From JBDHRG01 sp039807445 (GTDB lineage: Bacteria > Pseudomonadota > Gammaproteobacteria > Competibacterales > Competibacteraceae): a stretch of 37,817 nt of DNA. Below are positions 8,561 through 16,250 of this stretch, in pieces. Position 1 is the stretch's first letter. Each line of letters opens with the position of its first letter. The notes beneath the pieces are model-generated. The model saw only the letters and a program-made list of their open reading frames with translations. It searched no databases and was not told the origin of the DNA. The translations under genes and the position numbers were made by a program. The stretch spans positions 1 through 37,817 of the forward strand of contig JBDHRG010000015.1 of NCBI GenBank assembly GCA_039807445.1, given 5' to 3'.

Positions 8561-9345
8561 AAAAGGAGTTCGTCGACATCGACCCAGTGTACGCCGGCGT
8601 GGTCGGCGGTGAAGCCGAACAGCGCGCGCAGGAAGGCGGTGGCGGCGGCGTCGTGGACCAGGTGGTGCGTCAGCACTCCGACGGCGCGACCGCCGGCGAG
8701 GCGGGCGCGGGCCAGCTCGGCGGCGAGCTCGCCGACCAGCCAGGCGGGTTCGCGGCAGCGGCGGCCGTGCTTCCAGTCGATCAGATCGACGTGGGTATCG
8801 ATCCGCGCGAGCGCGGCGGGCCAGTCCGGTACCGGCTTGTCGCCGAAGGTCGACAGCGCGCGGAAGCCGAGTCCCGGCAGCGTATCGAGCAGCGCCGGGG
8901 CGATGCGGTTCCACGGCGGCACCAGCACCGGCGCGAGGCGCGCGCCGCACAGCGCGTGCAGGCGTTCGAACCCGCGGCGCAGCTCGTCGAGCACCGCCGC
9001 GCGGCCGCGGTGCAAGCCCAGCTCTTGCGCGCGCTCGGATGGCGGCGCGTGGTTGAGGTGGGCCCAGCCGTGCACGGCGACGCTGACGCGCGGTGCGGTT
9101 TCGAGCCAGCGTGCCAGGCTGGCGTCGGCGCGGGCCGGGATCGCCGCCAGCAGCAGCGGGATGGCGTGCGGCTCGGCCAGCGCCGCCAGCACCTCGAGCG
9201 CCTCGGTGTGCGCGCAGGCGTCGTCGTCGCGCAGCCACAGCCGCGCGCGCAGTCCGGCTGCCGTCCAGCGCTCGAGCTCGTCGTCCAGGGCTTGCCAGTC
9301 GGGAGATGGGGAATGGGGGATGGGGGATGGGGGATGGGTGTTCAT
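8518..9345 (-). CDS. NodB-like polysaccharide deacetylase family protein
   Basis: A carbohydrate-deacetylase-fold protein of about 275 residues. Seen: an aspartate-rich first motif (RLWLRDDDAC, corresponding to the NodB TFDDG region), a VHGWAHLNH motif supplying two metal-binding histidines, and a VPPWNRI motif like the family RxPW. This supports metal-dependent removal of acyl groups from a glycan, though the substrate cannot be told. The ATG at 9345 is preferred; an earlier GTG/ATG start at 9399/9396 would add residues encoded only by G-rich repeat. Even from 9345 the first residues (THPPSPIPHSPSP) come from the repeat, and so does the C-terminal GNGGWGMGDGEWG. It follows a GT4 glycosyltransferase in the same direction, suggesting a shared glycan pathway. 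Confidence 0.8.
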   Translation of the reverse strand: MNTHPPSPIPHSPSPDWQALDDELERWTAAGLRARLWLRDDDACAHTEALEVLAALAEPHAIPLLLAAIPARADASLARWLETAPRVSVAVHGWAHLNHAPPSERAQELGLHRGRAAVLDELRRGFERLHALCGARLAPVLVPPWNRIAPALLDTLPGLGFRALSTFGDKPVPDWPAALARIDTHVDLIDWKHGRRCREPAWLVGELAAELARARLAGGRAVGVLTHHLVHDAAATAFLRALFGFTADHAGVHWVDVDELLLGNGGWGMGDGEWG

Positions 9346-9399
9346 GGCACGCTCCTCGTCGTTCTCATCCCCCATCCCCCATCCTCCATTCCCCATCAC
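9301..9399. repeat. Period-7 G-rich inverted repeat at the deacetylase/GT4 junction
   Basis: Units GGGGAAT and GGGGGAT are repeated in tandem at 9307-9340. The complementary CCCCCAT/CCCCATT units fill 9367-9396, with the loop near 9345-9365 holding the deacetylase ATG. The element covers the start region of the deacetylase and ends exactly at the stop of the GT4 gene (9396-9398). Hairpin and G-quadruplex folding are both possible. Confidence 0.8.
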
Positions 9400-10496
9400 T
9401 CACCGCTGATCACCGATGCGAGCAGCACGCCCAGCCGCTCGGCGGCGGCGGCGAGCGAACGCTCGGTATGGACGAAGCGCTGCGCCGCGACGCCGAGGCG
9501 CAGGCGCAAGCCGGGCTCGTCGAGCAGGCGCGCGAGTGCGGCAGCATAGGCGCGGCCGCCGTCATCGGCGGCGAGCAGCCCGGTTTCGCCGTCGCGCACC
9601 ACCGCGGGCACGCCCGCCGTGCGCAGCGCGACCACCGGCAGGCCGGCAGCCTGGGCCTCGAGGTAGGCCAGGCCGTAGGCTTCACCGTGGCCGGGCCAGG
9701 CGTAGAGGTCCGCGCCCGCGAGCTCGGCGGCGACCCGCTGCGGTGGCAGCTCGCCGCACCAGCGGATGCGCCCCGGCGCGAAGCCGGCGAAGGCGGCTTC
9801 GACCCGCGCGCGCTCGGGGCCGTCGCCGACGATCGTCAGACGCCAGCGCCGCTCGCCGAGCCGCGCCAGCGCCGCGGCCAGCGTCCGGTAGCTGTCGAGC
9901 TTCCTGCCGGCGCGCATCATCGCGACGGCGATCAGCCCGGGCGTGCCGCCATCGGGTTTCGGGGGGCGCCCGGGCGCGGCCGGCGGCTCGATGAACGGCG
10001 CCAGTTCGGCCAGGCGCCGTGCCTCGACCAGCGCCGCGAGCCCCTGTCGGTCGCGCTCGGTGAAGTACAGGTTCAGCGCCGCGGTGCGCACGACGCGCAG
10101 CGCTTGCGCCTGCAGCGGCGCCCAGGGGCCGGCATCGCGCTTGGCCGCGTACGAGGCTTCGGCGGTCACGCAGGTGAAGCCGAAGCGCTCGGCCAGCGTC
10201 GGCCCGAGCAGGTCGGGCGCCTTGTAGTAGGGGTGGTAGCAGAACCACAGCTGCGGCGGCCCGACGGCACGCCACTGCCGTGCGAGCCTTTCGACTTCGC
10301 CCGCCGCCGCCGCGTGCAGCGCCTCGAGCGCCGCAGCGTCGCCGGGGTCCACGATCCGCGCGCGCAGCCGCGAGGCGAGCTCGACCCGGTGGCCGGCGGT
10401 GCGAAGCGCGCGCACCAGCAGCTGCGCCATGCGGCGCTCGCCCGAGGGCACCGGGTGGTCGGGAGCTTTCAGCGGGGCGTAGAACGCGATGCGCAT
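9396..10496 (-). CDS. GT4-family glycosyltransferase
   Basis: A retaining GT-B glycosyltransferase, 366 residues from the ATG at 10496 (MRIAFYAPLKAPDHPVPSGE). That start is chosen because a GT-B N-terminal Rossmann strand and loop follow at once; an upstream extension to 10568 would consist only of repeat-encoded residues. Seen: the donor-site region LTIVGDGPERARVEAAF and the GT4 motif GEAYGLAYLEAQAAGLPVVAL, containing the E-x7-E pair, followed by GVPAVVRDGETGLL. The donor sugar and acceptor are unknown. It lies directly upstream of the deacetylase, and the two read as one unit. It probably acts at the cytoplasmic face of the inner membrane in exopolysaccharide or envelope glycan synthesis, an inference from family and neighbours. 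Confidence 0.87.
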   Translation of the reverse strand: MRIAFYAPLKAPDHPVPSGERRMAQLLVRALRTAGHRVELASRLRARIVDPGDAAALEALHAAAAGEVERLARQWRAVGPPQLWFCYHPYYKAPDLLGPTLAERFGFTCVTAEASYAAKRDAGPWAPLQAQALRVVRTAALNLYFTERDRQGLAALVEARRLAELAPFIEPPAAPGRPPKPDGGTPGLIAVAMMRAGRKLDSYRTLAAALARLGERRWRLTIVGDGPERARVEAAFAGFAPGRIRWCGELPPQRVAAELAGADLYAWPGHGEAYGLAYLEAQAAGLPVVALRTAGVPAVVRDGETGLLAADDGGRAYAAALARLLDEPGLRLRLGVAAQRFVHTERSLAAAAERLGVLLASVISGE

Positions 10497-10504
10497 GTTT
10501 TTTC

Positions 10505-10568
10505 CGGGAATGGGGAATGGGTGATGAGAAATGGGGTACCTCATTCCCCATCCCCCATCCCCCATCAC
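10505..10568. repeat. Period-7 G-rich inverted repeat between GT4 and cyclase genes
   Basis: GGGAAT-type heptamers at 10506-10520 are followed by the 28-base core (10517-10544) also present at 8494-8521. CCCCCAT heptamers run to 10567. The element fills the gap between the cyclase stop (10573) and the GT4 start (10496). Confidence 0.8.
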
Positions 10569-10572
10569 CGTC

Positions 10573-12264
10573 TCAAGGCAAATCCAGCGCGCGGCGTACG
10601 GTCCAGACTTCGCAGGCTTGCACCTTGCCGGCGAGGACCACCGAGTGGCGTTCGGCGATGCCGTCGAGCGCCAGGCCGGCGAGCTCGGCGGTGCTCACCG
10701 ACACGACCAGCTGCACGCGCAGCTCCTTGCTCTGGGCCTGCAGCCGGCTGGCGGTGTTGACGGTGTCGCCGATCGCGGTGATGCGCCGGGTCGGCTCGCG
10801 CGCGGCGCTGCCGATGCGCCCGAGGATCGCCGGTCCGGCGTGGATGCCGATGCCGAGCTCGAGCGGCTGGTGCAGATCGTGCTGCAGGCTGGCGTTGAGC
10901 GCGGTCAGGACCCCGCCGATCGCCTTGGCTGCGGCGAGCGCCTGGCGCGCCCCCGCGTCCGCGCCGTCGTCCTTGCCGAAGATCGCGAGCACGCCGTCGC
11001 CGAGGAACTTGTCGACGAAGCCGCCGTGCTCTTCGATCGCTTCGCTGAGCTGGCCGAGGTACTGGTTCAGCAGGAACACCACGTCATAGGGCAGGCGGTG
11101 CTCCGACAGCGTGGTGAAGCCGCGCAGGTCGGCGAACAGGATCGTGACCGGGCGCTCGACGCCCCAGAAGTACCGGTCTTCGGCGGCGCTGCCCGCGGCC
11201 GGCACGCGCGCCGGCAGCAGCGTCGCGACGAGGAGCTCGCCCGTCGGGCGCAACTGGCAGGCGAGGCGCACGTTGGGGCCGGCACCGACGCGCTCGAGCA
11301 GCGCGCGCTCGGGCGGCGCCGGCGGCGGCTGGTGCTCGAGGCCTTCGAGCACGCGTACCCGGCAGGTCGAGCAGCGTGCCCGCCCGCCGCACACCGAGGC
11401 GTGCGGGATGCAGTGCATGCGGCTCACCTCGAGCAGCGTGGCGCCCGGCGCTGCGGTGACGGTGGGACCGCCGACGTAGCTGATGCGCACCGGCGCAAGG
11501 AGGTGGCACGCCGTGCGCCTGAGCGCTCGGTACGCGACGAGCCCGAGCAGCAGCGCGATGTAGCCGTTGCGCGTCGCCTCGGCGGCGCTGCGCAATGCGG
11601 CGGCTTGCTCGGCGACGAGCGGACGCCGGGCTTCGGCCTGCAGGTGCTGGATGCGCGCGGCGGTCGCGAAGCCGGCGAAGCCGAGCACCGGCACCAGCAG
11701 CGCGGCAGCGTACAGCAACCGCCACGCGCGGCGGTACCAGGGTTCGAGCTGCAGCCAGCGGTGCAGGCCGATGCAGCCGTGAACCCACACCAGCAGCATC
11801 AGCAGCCCCTGGCGCGCGGCGGCGTCGGGCCACAGCCCGCCGAGTACGTAGACGTAGTCGTCGTCGACGCCGAAGCGCGTGTGGGCGATGCGGGTGCCGA
11901 CCACGTGCGGGATCAGCAGCAGCGGGATCGCGAAGCCGAAGGCGAGCTGCACCAGCTCCAGCGGGCGCAGCCGCAGCGTCCGCCGCTGCAGCACGCCGCG
12001 CACGGCCAGCGTGGCGTGGACCAGGGCGCTGGCCAGCAGCAGCACCGTTCCGGGTCCGCTGCGGGTGACGGCGGTGCGCGCGACGCGTGCCGCTTCCATC
12101 GCCTCGGGCGAGACCAGCCCCAGCGCGTGGTTGAGGAAATGCGTGCCGGCGAAGGCGAACAGCACCAGCCCGCTGGCGAGCCGGGCATGGCGGCGGATCG
12201 GAGCGGCGAACGCGGCGAGCCGCGCACCCGCTGCTGCGCCGTGCGGGACGCGGGTGGCGACCAC
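10573..12264 (-). CDS. Membrane / 2Fe-2S ferredoxin / class III adenylate cyclase fusion
   Basis: A three-part 563-residue protein. Residues about 28-250 hold five or six membrane helices with several histidines (H43, H46, H83, H120, H128, H162, H168) that could bind heme b, resembling small cytochrome b subunits. Residues about 260-350 form a plant-type 2Fe-2S domain with C292, C298, C301 and C336. Residues about 370-555 form a class III nucleotide cyclase with metal-binding D379 (FADLRGF) and D423, adenine-selecting K419 (DKFLGDG) and D500 (GDTVNTASRL), and N503/R507. The lysine-aspartate pair predicts ATP, so cAMP. The GTG at 12264 directly follows the stop of the cyclic-nucleotide-binding gene. 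Redox control of cAMP output is an inference from the fusion. Confidence 0.88.
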   Translation of the reverse strand: MVATRVPHGAAAGARLAAFAAPIRRHARLASGLVLFAFAGTHFLNHALGLVSPEAMEAARVARTAVTRSGPGTVLLLASALVHATLAVRGVLQRRTLRLRPLELVQLAFGFAIPLLLIPHVVGTRIAHTRFGVDDDYVYVLGGLWPDAAARQGLLMLLVWVHGCIGLHRWLQLEPWYRRAWRLLYAAALLVPVLGFAGFATAARIQHLQAEARRPLVAEQAAALRSAAEATRNGYIALLLGLVAYRALRRTACHLLAPVRISYVGGPTVTAAPGATLLEVSRMHCIPHASVCGGRARCSTCRVRVLEGLEHQPPPAPPERALLERVGAGPNVRLACQLRPTGELLVATLLPARVPAAGSAAEDRYFWGVERPVTILFADLRGFTTLSEHRLPYDVVFLLNQYLGQLSEAIEEHGGFVDKFLGDGVLAIFGKDDGADAGARQALAAAKAIGGVLTALNASLQHDLHQPLELGIGIHAGPAILGRIGSAAREPTRRITAIGDTVNTASRLQAQSKELRVQLVVSVSTAELAGLALDGIAERHSVVLAGKVQACEVWTVRRALDLP

Positions 12265-12738
12265 CTAGGGCTCCGGCTCGCCGCCATGGCACAGACGGGC
12301 GCGGACTTCGCTCAGCTCGGCGCCGAGGCGGACGACGCGGCCGGCGAGCTCGCGCATCACCTCGATCGCCACTTCGGGGAATTCCTCGATCAGGCGCAGG
12401 AACTGGTCCTTGCCGATGCGCAGCGTATCGAGCGGCGTCACCGCGACCACGGTGCCGGTGCGCGGCGTGTCGCACAGGATCGCGATCTCGCCGATGATCT
12501 CGTCGGCGTACGCCGTGGCGACGCGGATCGGGCAGCCCTCGGTGTCGATGAACACGTCGGCCGAGCCCTCGAGCAGGACATAGGCCGCGTCGCCGGCTTC
12601 GCCCTCGCGCAGCACGGTCTGGCCCGCCTCGAAGCGGACCCGTTCCGACGCGAAGCACAGCAGCTTGAGCCGTGTCGGTTCGACGTTCGCGAACAGCGGC
12701 GTCCGGCGTAGCAGTTCCACCTCGTCTTTCAGCAGCAT
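12265..12738 (-). CDS. Stand-alone cyclic-nucleotide-binding domain protein
   Basis: A small 157-residue protein consisting of one cNMP-binding domain of the CRP/PKA family. The phosphate-binding cassette reads DEIIGEIAILCDTPRTGTVV (residues 79-98), with conserved G83, E84 and R93 that should hold cAMP or cGMP. After the C-helix (VMRELAGRVVRLGAELSEVR) the protein ends, and there is no helix-turn-helix, so it is unlikely to bind DNA itself. It starts at an ATG 27 bases after the ABC-like gene, and its TAG is directly followed by the GTG of the cyclase gene. Receptor and cyclase are therefore made side by side, which suggests a local cAMP circuit acting through a protein partner. Confidence 0.88.
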   Translation of the reverse strand: MLLKDEVELLRRTPLFANVEPTRLKLLCFASERVRFEAGQTVLREGEAGDAAYVLLEGSADVFIDTEGCPIRVATAYADEIIGEIAILCDTPRTGTVVAVTPLDTLRIGKDQFLRLIEEFPEVAIEVMRELAGRVVRLGAELSEVRARLCHGGEPEP

Positions 12739-12765
12739 GGGTTCCTCGCTCGTTGCGCAGGGCGT

Positions 12766-15516
12766 TCAACCGGCGAGCGCGGCGTAGACCGCCGCGGTCC
12801 GCGCCAGCTCGTCGGGCGCACCCTGCGCGACCACCTGGCCGCGCTCGAACACGACGACGCGGTCGAAGGCGTGCGCAAGCTGCGCGTTGCTCAGCACGCA
12901 CACCGCGGCGAAGGGTGGGCCCTCGCTTCCGGCGGCAGCCGCCAGCAGCCGCTCGACGATCTCGCGCTGGCCGACCGGGTCGAGCGCCGACAGCGGGCGG
13001 TTGAAGATCGCGTAGTCCGGGCGCTTCAGCAGCGCGCGCGCCACCACCAGTTTCTGACGTTGTACCACCGACAGCCGCTTGCCGCCGCTGCCGACGTTGA
13101 AGTCGAGCCCGACGTCGAGCACTGCGTCCTGCAGCCCGAATTCTTCGATCAGATGCAGGATCAGGCCGACGACCCGCTCGGTGCCTCCGGCGGCGCCGTG
13201 GGCGACCCGGCCGAGCAGGATGTTGTCCTGCAGCGTCGCCGCCCGGTTGTACCGATCCGGGTCGTAGAATTCGATGCTGCCGCGCAGCCGCTCGGGCAGG
13301 CCCTGGTGCAGGCGCGTGCGCGCCTCGACCAGGCGCGCCATCAGCGCTTCGTCGAGCAGGCCGAGGCGGTGGCGCGGCTCGATGTACGCCAGCGTCAGGC
13401 GGATCAGCCGGCGCCGGTCGTCGGCTTCCGCGGTGGCGAAGTCGCCGAGGCGCGCCAGCATGCCGCGGTACTCGGGAATCTGCTCGGCGTCCATGAAGCT
13501 CAGCTGCTCGAAGAAGGGATGATCGGGCGGCAGGTCCTTGAACAGCTCGATCAGGGTGCCGGCGAGCTCGCGCCCCATCTCGAACAGCGCGCGGTCGACG
13601 CCGGTATCGGCGAGCACTTCGCGCAGGAAGGCGTTGCCGGCGAGTCCGGCCGGGGCGAAGGCCGGCCCGACCGGCGTGCCGAACAGCAGGTTTTCGACCA
13701 GCGTCGCCTGGCGGCAGTAACGCTCGGGATCGAAGGTTTCGACCAGCCCCGACTCGCCGCTCGCCCGCAGCCGTCGGCGCAGTTCGCAGCGCAGCTCGAT
13801 CACCGCTGCCGCCAGCGCGGGCTGCGCGTCGGGGTCGATCTCGCCGCGCAAGCCGAGACCGATCACGTCTTCGCGCAGGCTGACCAGGTTCAGAACGCGC
13901 CGGGTCTGGTCGAGCAGATCCGCGGGTCCGCTGGCGCCGGCGGACGCGTAGTCGACCCAGTCCGCGCGCGGGTCGAGGTGGCCGGGGTTGGTGCGCGACG
14001 CGGCTGCATCGGCTTCTGGCGGAGGGCGCAGCGGGGCGTGCTTGAGCACGTAGTACAGTGCATCGCGCAGCGTGCCTTCCGGCAGGAAGGTTTCGGCGCC
14101 GGCGTAAGCCAGCCGCCGACCGGTGACCGCCTGCGGCAGCTCGCCGAGCGGGGTGTCGCCGATGCAGACGCGCCCGCCGCTGGGGCGCATCAGCCCGGCG
14201 AGCACTTCGGCGAGCACTTCGCCGCCGCTGCCGACCGCGCCGACGATCGCCACGCGCTCGCCGGGGGCGAACTCGAGCGAGACGCGCTCGAGCAGCGTCG
14301 CGCCGCTGTCGTCGTTCACCGACAGGCCGTTGACGCGGATCGGCGCCGCCAGCGGCGGCACCGGCGCACTCACCAGCGCCTGCCGCTCGGGGGGCAGCAT
14401 CTCGTCGACCGAGAACTGTTCGGCCACCTGGTCGTACTTGACTTCGACGTCGAGGCGCTGCTGGTCCCAGTCGATCAGCTCCTTGATCGGCGAGGGCAGA
14501 TCCTTGTAGGCGCCGATCACCGCGACCAGCTGGCCGACGTCGAGCCGGCCCTCGAGCGCGAACCAGCCGCCGACCGCGTAGAACAGGAAGGGCGTCAGTT
14601 GCGCGAGGAAGTTGTTCAGGAACTTGACGAAGAACTTGCGCTGGTAGATCTCGTAGCGGATCTCGAAGATGCGCCACAGCCGCGCGTCCGCGTTGGCGCG
14701 TTCGTAGTTCGAGGTGTCGTTGACGTGCACCGCGGCGATGCCCTCGACCAGCTCGCCGACGCGCCCGGCGTTGGCGCGCGCGCTGATCTGCCGCTCTTTG
14801 CCGAGCACCAACAGCCGCCGCCGCAGCCGCGGGATCACCAGGAACTGCACCGCGATGATCGCCGCCGCCAGCCCGCCGAGCCAGACGCTCTGCACCAGGA
14901 TGAAGACCATCGCCGTCAGCGCCTGGCCGCCGAGGAACATCGGCTGCACGAAGGCATCGCCGATGAAGCCGCCGAGCGGCTCGACCTCTTCCTGGACCAT
15001 GGTCGAGATTTCGGACGCCTTGACCCGCTTGAACTGCGCGTGCGGGAAGCGCAGCACCCGGTCGATCAGCTCGAAGCGCAGGCGGCGCAGCATGTCTTCG
15101 CCGAGCCGCCCCTTGTAGGTGTTGATGTAGTACTTGAACAGGCCGTTGATCACCACCAGCAGCAGGAACATCGCGCTCAGCGCGAACAGCGCGCCGTAGC
15201 GGTCGAGCTCGAACCCGGGGAACAGCACCAGCGTCCCCGAGGGGTCGAGCGCGTGCGGCACGTCGATCGCGATGCGCAGCCAGGTCGTGTGTGCGTCGGC
15301 GTGCTCGAAGCCCTTGCCCAGGATCGGGCCGTTGACGATCTGCTTGGGCAGGTCGAGCGACAGGAAGTAGGTCGGCAGCGACACGACCACCACCAGGAGG
15401 ATCCAGATCTGCTGCGGGCGCGAGTGCGTCCAGATGTAGCGCATCAGGCTGGCTTGCAGCGCCCCGCCCGAGCCGTTGCGCCGGCCGCCGCTCGTCGCTT
15501 CGTCCATGCCGTTCAC
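12766..15516 (-). CDS. ABC-exporter-like protein with degenerate, enlarged nucleotide-binding domain
   Basis: A 916-residue protein: a type I exporter membrane domain of about six helices (residues about 35-345), then an ABC domain. Catalytic motifs are lost. The Walker A position reads GAVGSGGE (426-433), with G for the lysine and E for the next Ser/Thr. The signature is LSVVQRQ (815-821). The Walker B end reads AIFNRPLSALD (836-846), with N839 and R840 for the Asp-Glu pair. The H-loop histidine is N877. About 270 extra residues lie between the Q-loop region (470-485) and the signature, and they hold a second copy of the pre-signature motif (595-613 versus 750-769). GTG 15516 or ATG 15507 may start it. 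It is first in an apparent operon with the cNMP-binding protein and cyclase. Transport activity is doubtful; a regulatory or cAMP-gated role is inference. Confidence 0.85.
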   Translation of the reverse strand: MNGMDEATSGGRRNGSGGALQASLMRYIWTHSRPQQIWILLVVVVSLPTYFLSLDLPKQIVNGPILGKGFEHADAHTTWLRIAIDVPHALDPSGTLVLFPGFELDRYGALFALSAMFLLLVVINGLFKYYINTYKGRLGEDMLRRLRFELIDRVLRFPHAQFKRVKASEISTMVQEEVEPLGGFIGDAFVQPMFLGGQALTAMVFILVQSVWLGGLAAAIIAVQFLVIPRLRRRLLVLGKERQISARANAGRVGELVEGIAAVHVNDTSNYERANADARLWRIFEIRYEIYQRKFFVKFLNNFLAQLTPFLFYAVGGWFALEGRLDVGQLVAVIGAYKDLPSPIKELIDWDQQRLDVEVKYDQVAEQFSVDEMLPPERQALVSAPVPPLAAPIRVNGLSVNDDSGATLLERVSLEFAPGERVAIVGAVGSGGEVLAEVLAGLMRPSGGRVCIGDTPLGELPQAVTGRRLAYAGAETFLPEGTLRDALYYVLKHAPLRPPPEADAAASRTNPGHLDPRADWVDYASAGASGPADLLDQTRRVLNLVSLREDVIGLGLRGEIDPDAQPALAAAVIELRCELRRRLRASGESGLVETFDPERYCRQATLVENLLFGTPVGPAFAPAGLAGNAFLREVLADTGVDRALFEMGRELAGTLIELFKDLPPDHPFFEQLSFMDAEQIPEYRGMLARLGDFATAEADDRRRLIRLTLAYIEPRHRLGLLDEALMARLVEARTRLHQGLPERLRGSIEFYDPDRYNRAATLQDNILLGRVAHGAAGGTERVVGLILHLIEEFGLQDAVLDVGLDFNVGSGGKRLSVVQRQKLVVARALLKRPDYAIFNRPLSALDPVGQREIVERLLAAAAGSEGPPFAAVCVLSNAQLAHAFDRVVVFERGQVVAQGAPDELARTAAVYAALAG

Positions 15517-15532
15517 CGCCCTCGTGCTTGCC

Positions 15533-15550
15533 GGCTGCGCGCGCGCAGCC
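15533..15550. promoter_or_regulatory. 18-bp perfect palindrome in a divergent intergenic region
   Basis: GGCTGCGCGCGCGCAGCC is its own reverse complement. It lies in the 71-base gap between the divergent ABC-like gene (start 15516) and the methyltransferase-like gene (start 15588). Position suggests an operator controlling one or both genes; no regulator gene is adjacent. Confidence 0.4.
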
Positions 15551-15587
15551 TAAACAGAGTTTCCGACGATCACTGTAGCCGACGCCC

Positions 15588-16250
15588 ATGCCCGACCGCA
15601 CGCCCGACGCCGAGTACCTCCACGACCTGCTGCGCGGTGTGGCCGCCTACACCGCCAGCCCGCTGGTGGCAGCGCTGGCTGCGACCGCGGCACGCCACCC
15701 CGAGGCCGCACTCGACCTGGCCTTCAACCACAAGCAGATCGCCTGCAAGACCTGGCTGCGCGATGCGCTGCACGACACGCTGGGGCCGGTCCACGGGCGC
15801 ATCTGGGTGCTCGGCGGCTGGTACGCGGTGCTCGCCGCGGTGCTGCTCGACGACCCCAGGCTGACGATCGCCGAGATCGTCAGCGTCGACCGCGACCCGG
15901 CCTGCGCGCCGGTCGCTGCGACGCTGAACCGCCGCGCCGCCGCCGAGGGGCGTTTCCGCGCGCTGAGCGCCGACATGAACGCGCTGGCCTATGGCGGGCC
16001 GGATGGCCCCGGGCTGGTGATCAACACCAGCTGCGAGCACCTCGCCGACCCCGGTGCCTGGCTGGCGCGGCTGCCGGCGGGCCTGCCGGTGGTGCTGCAG
16101 TCGAACGACTACTTCGCCGAAGCCGAGCACGTGAGCGCGGTGCCGAGCCTCGATGCCTTCGCCGCGCAGATGGCGCTGTCCGAAGTGCGCTACGCCGGCG
16201 CGCTGCCGCTGAAGCATTACACGCGCTTCATGCTGATCGGGCGGCGCTGA
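15588..16250 (+). CDS. Class I SAM-dependent methyltransferase-like protein
   Basis: A 220-residue protein. The central part has a Rossmann-like order: strand and loop IWVLGGWYAVLAAVLL (about 68-83), an acidic strand end IVSVDRDPACAP (about 97-108), then LSADMNALAY and VINTSCEHLADPGAWLARLP. This fits a small class I methyltransferase, although the glycine-rich loop is modified and the catalytic motif is not recognisable. The substrate is unknown. It diverges from the ABC-like gene, and its last 34 bases overlap the convergent glycosyltransferase gene. No clear ribosome-binding site precedes the ATG. Because it lies between the cyclase block and the sugar-transfer genes it could belong to either. 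Confidence 0.68.
   Translation: MPDRTPDAEYLHDLLRGVAAYTASPLVAALAATAARHPEAALDLAFNHKQIACKTWLRDALHDTLGPVHGRIWVLGGWYAVLAAVLLDDPRLTIAEIVSVDRDPACAPVAATLNRRAAAEGRFRALSADMNALAYGGPDGPGLVINTSCEHLADPGAWLARLPAGLPVVLQSNDYFAEAEHVSAVPSLDAFAAQMALSEVRYAGALPLKHYTRFMLIGRR

Noticed and set aside
9301..9399. G-rich repeats as a CRISPR array
   Set aside because: Units are 7 bases, directly adjacent without spacers, and arranged as inverted arms; no cas genes are present.
11084..15601. A 1505-codon open frame on the minus strand through the ABC-like gene and cyclase
   Set aside because: It is a shadow frame: arginine/alanine-rich, low-complexity translation with no domains, caused by high GC content at third positions. 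The real genes are in other frames with clear motifs.
12871..15864. A 997-codon plus-strand open frame opposite the ABC-like gene
   Set aside because: It is antisense to a gene with clear domains and its translation is low-complexity (Gln, Arg, Ala, Val, Asp) with no recognisable motif.
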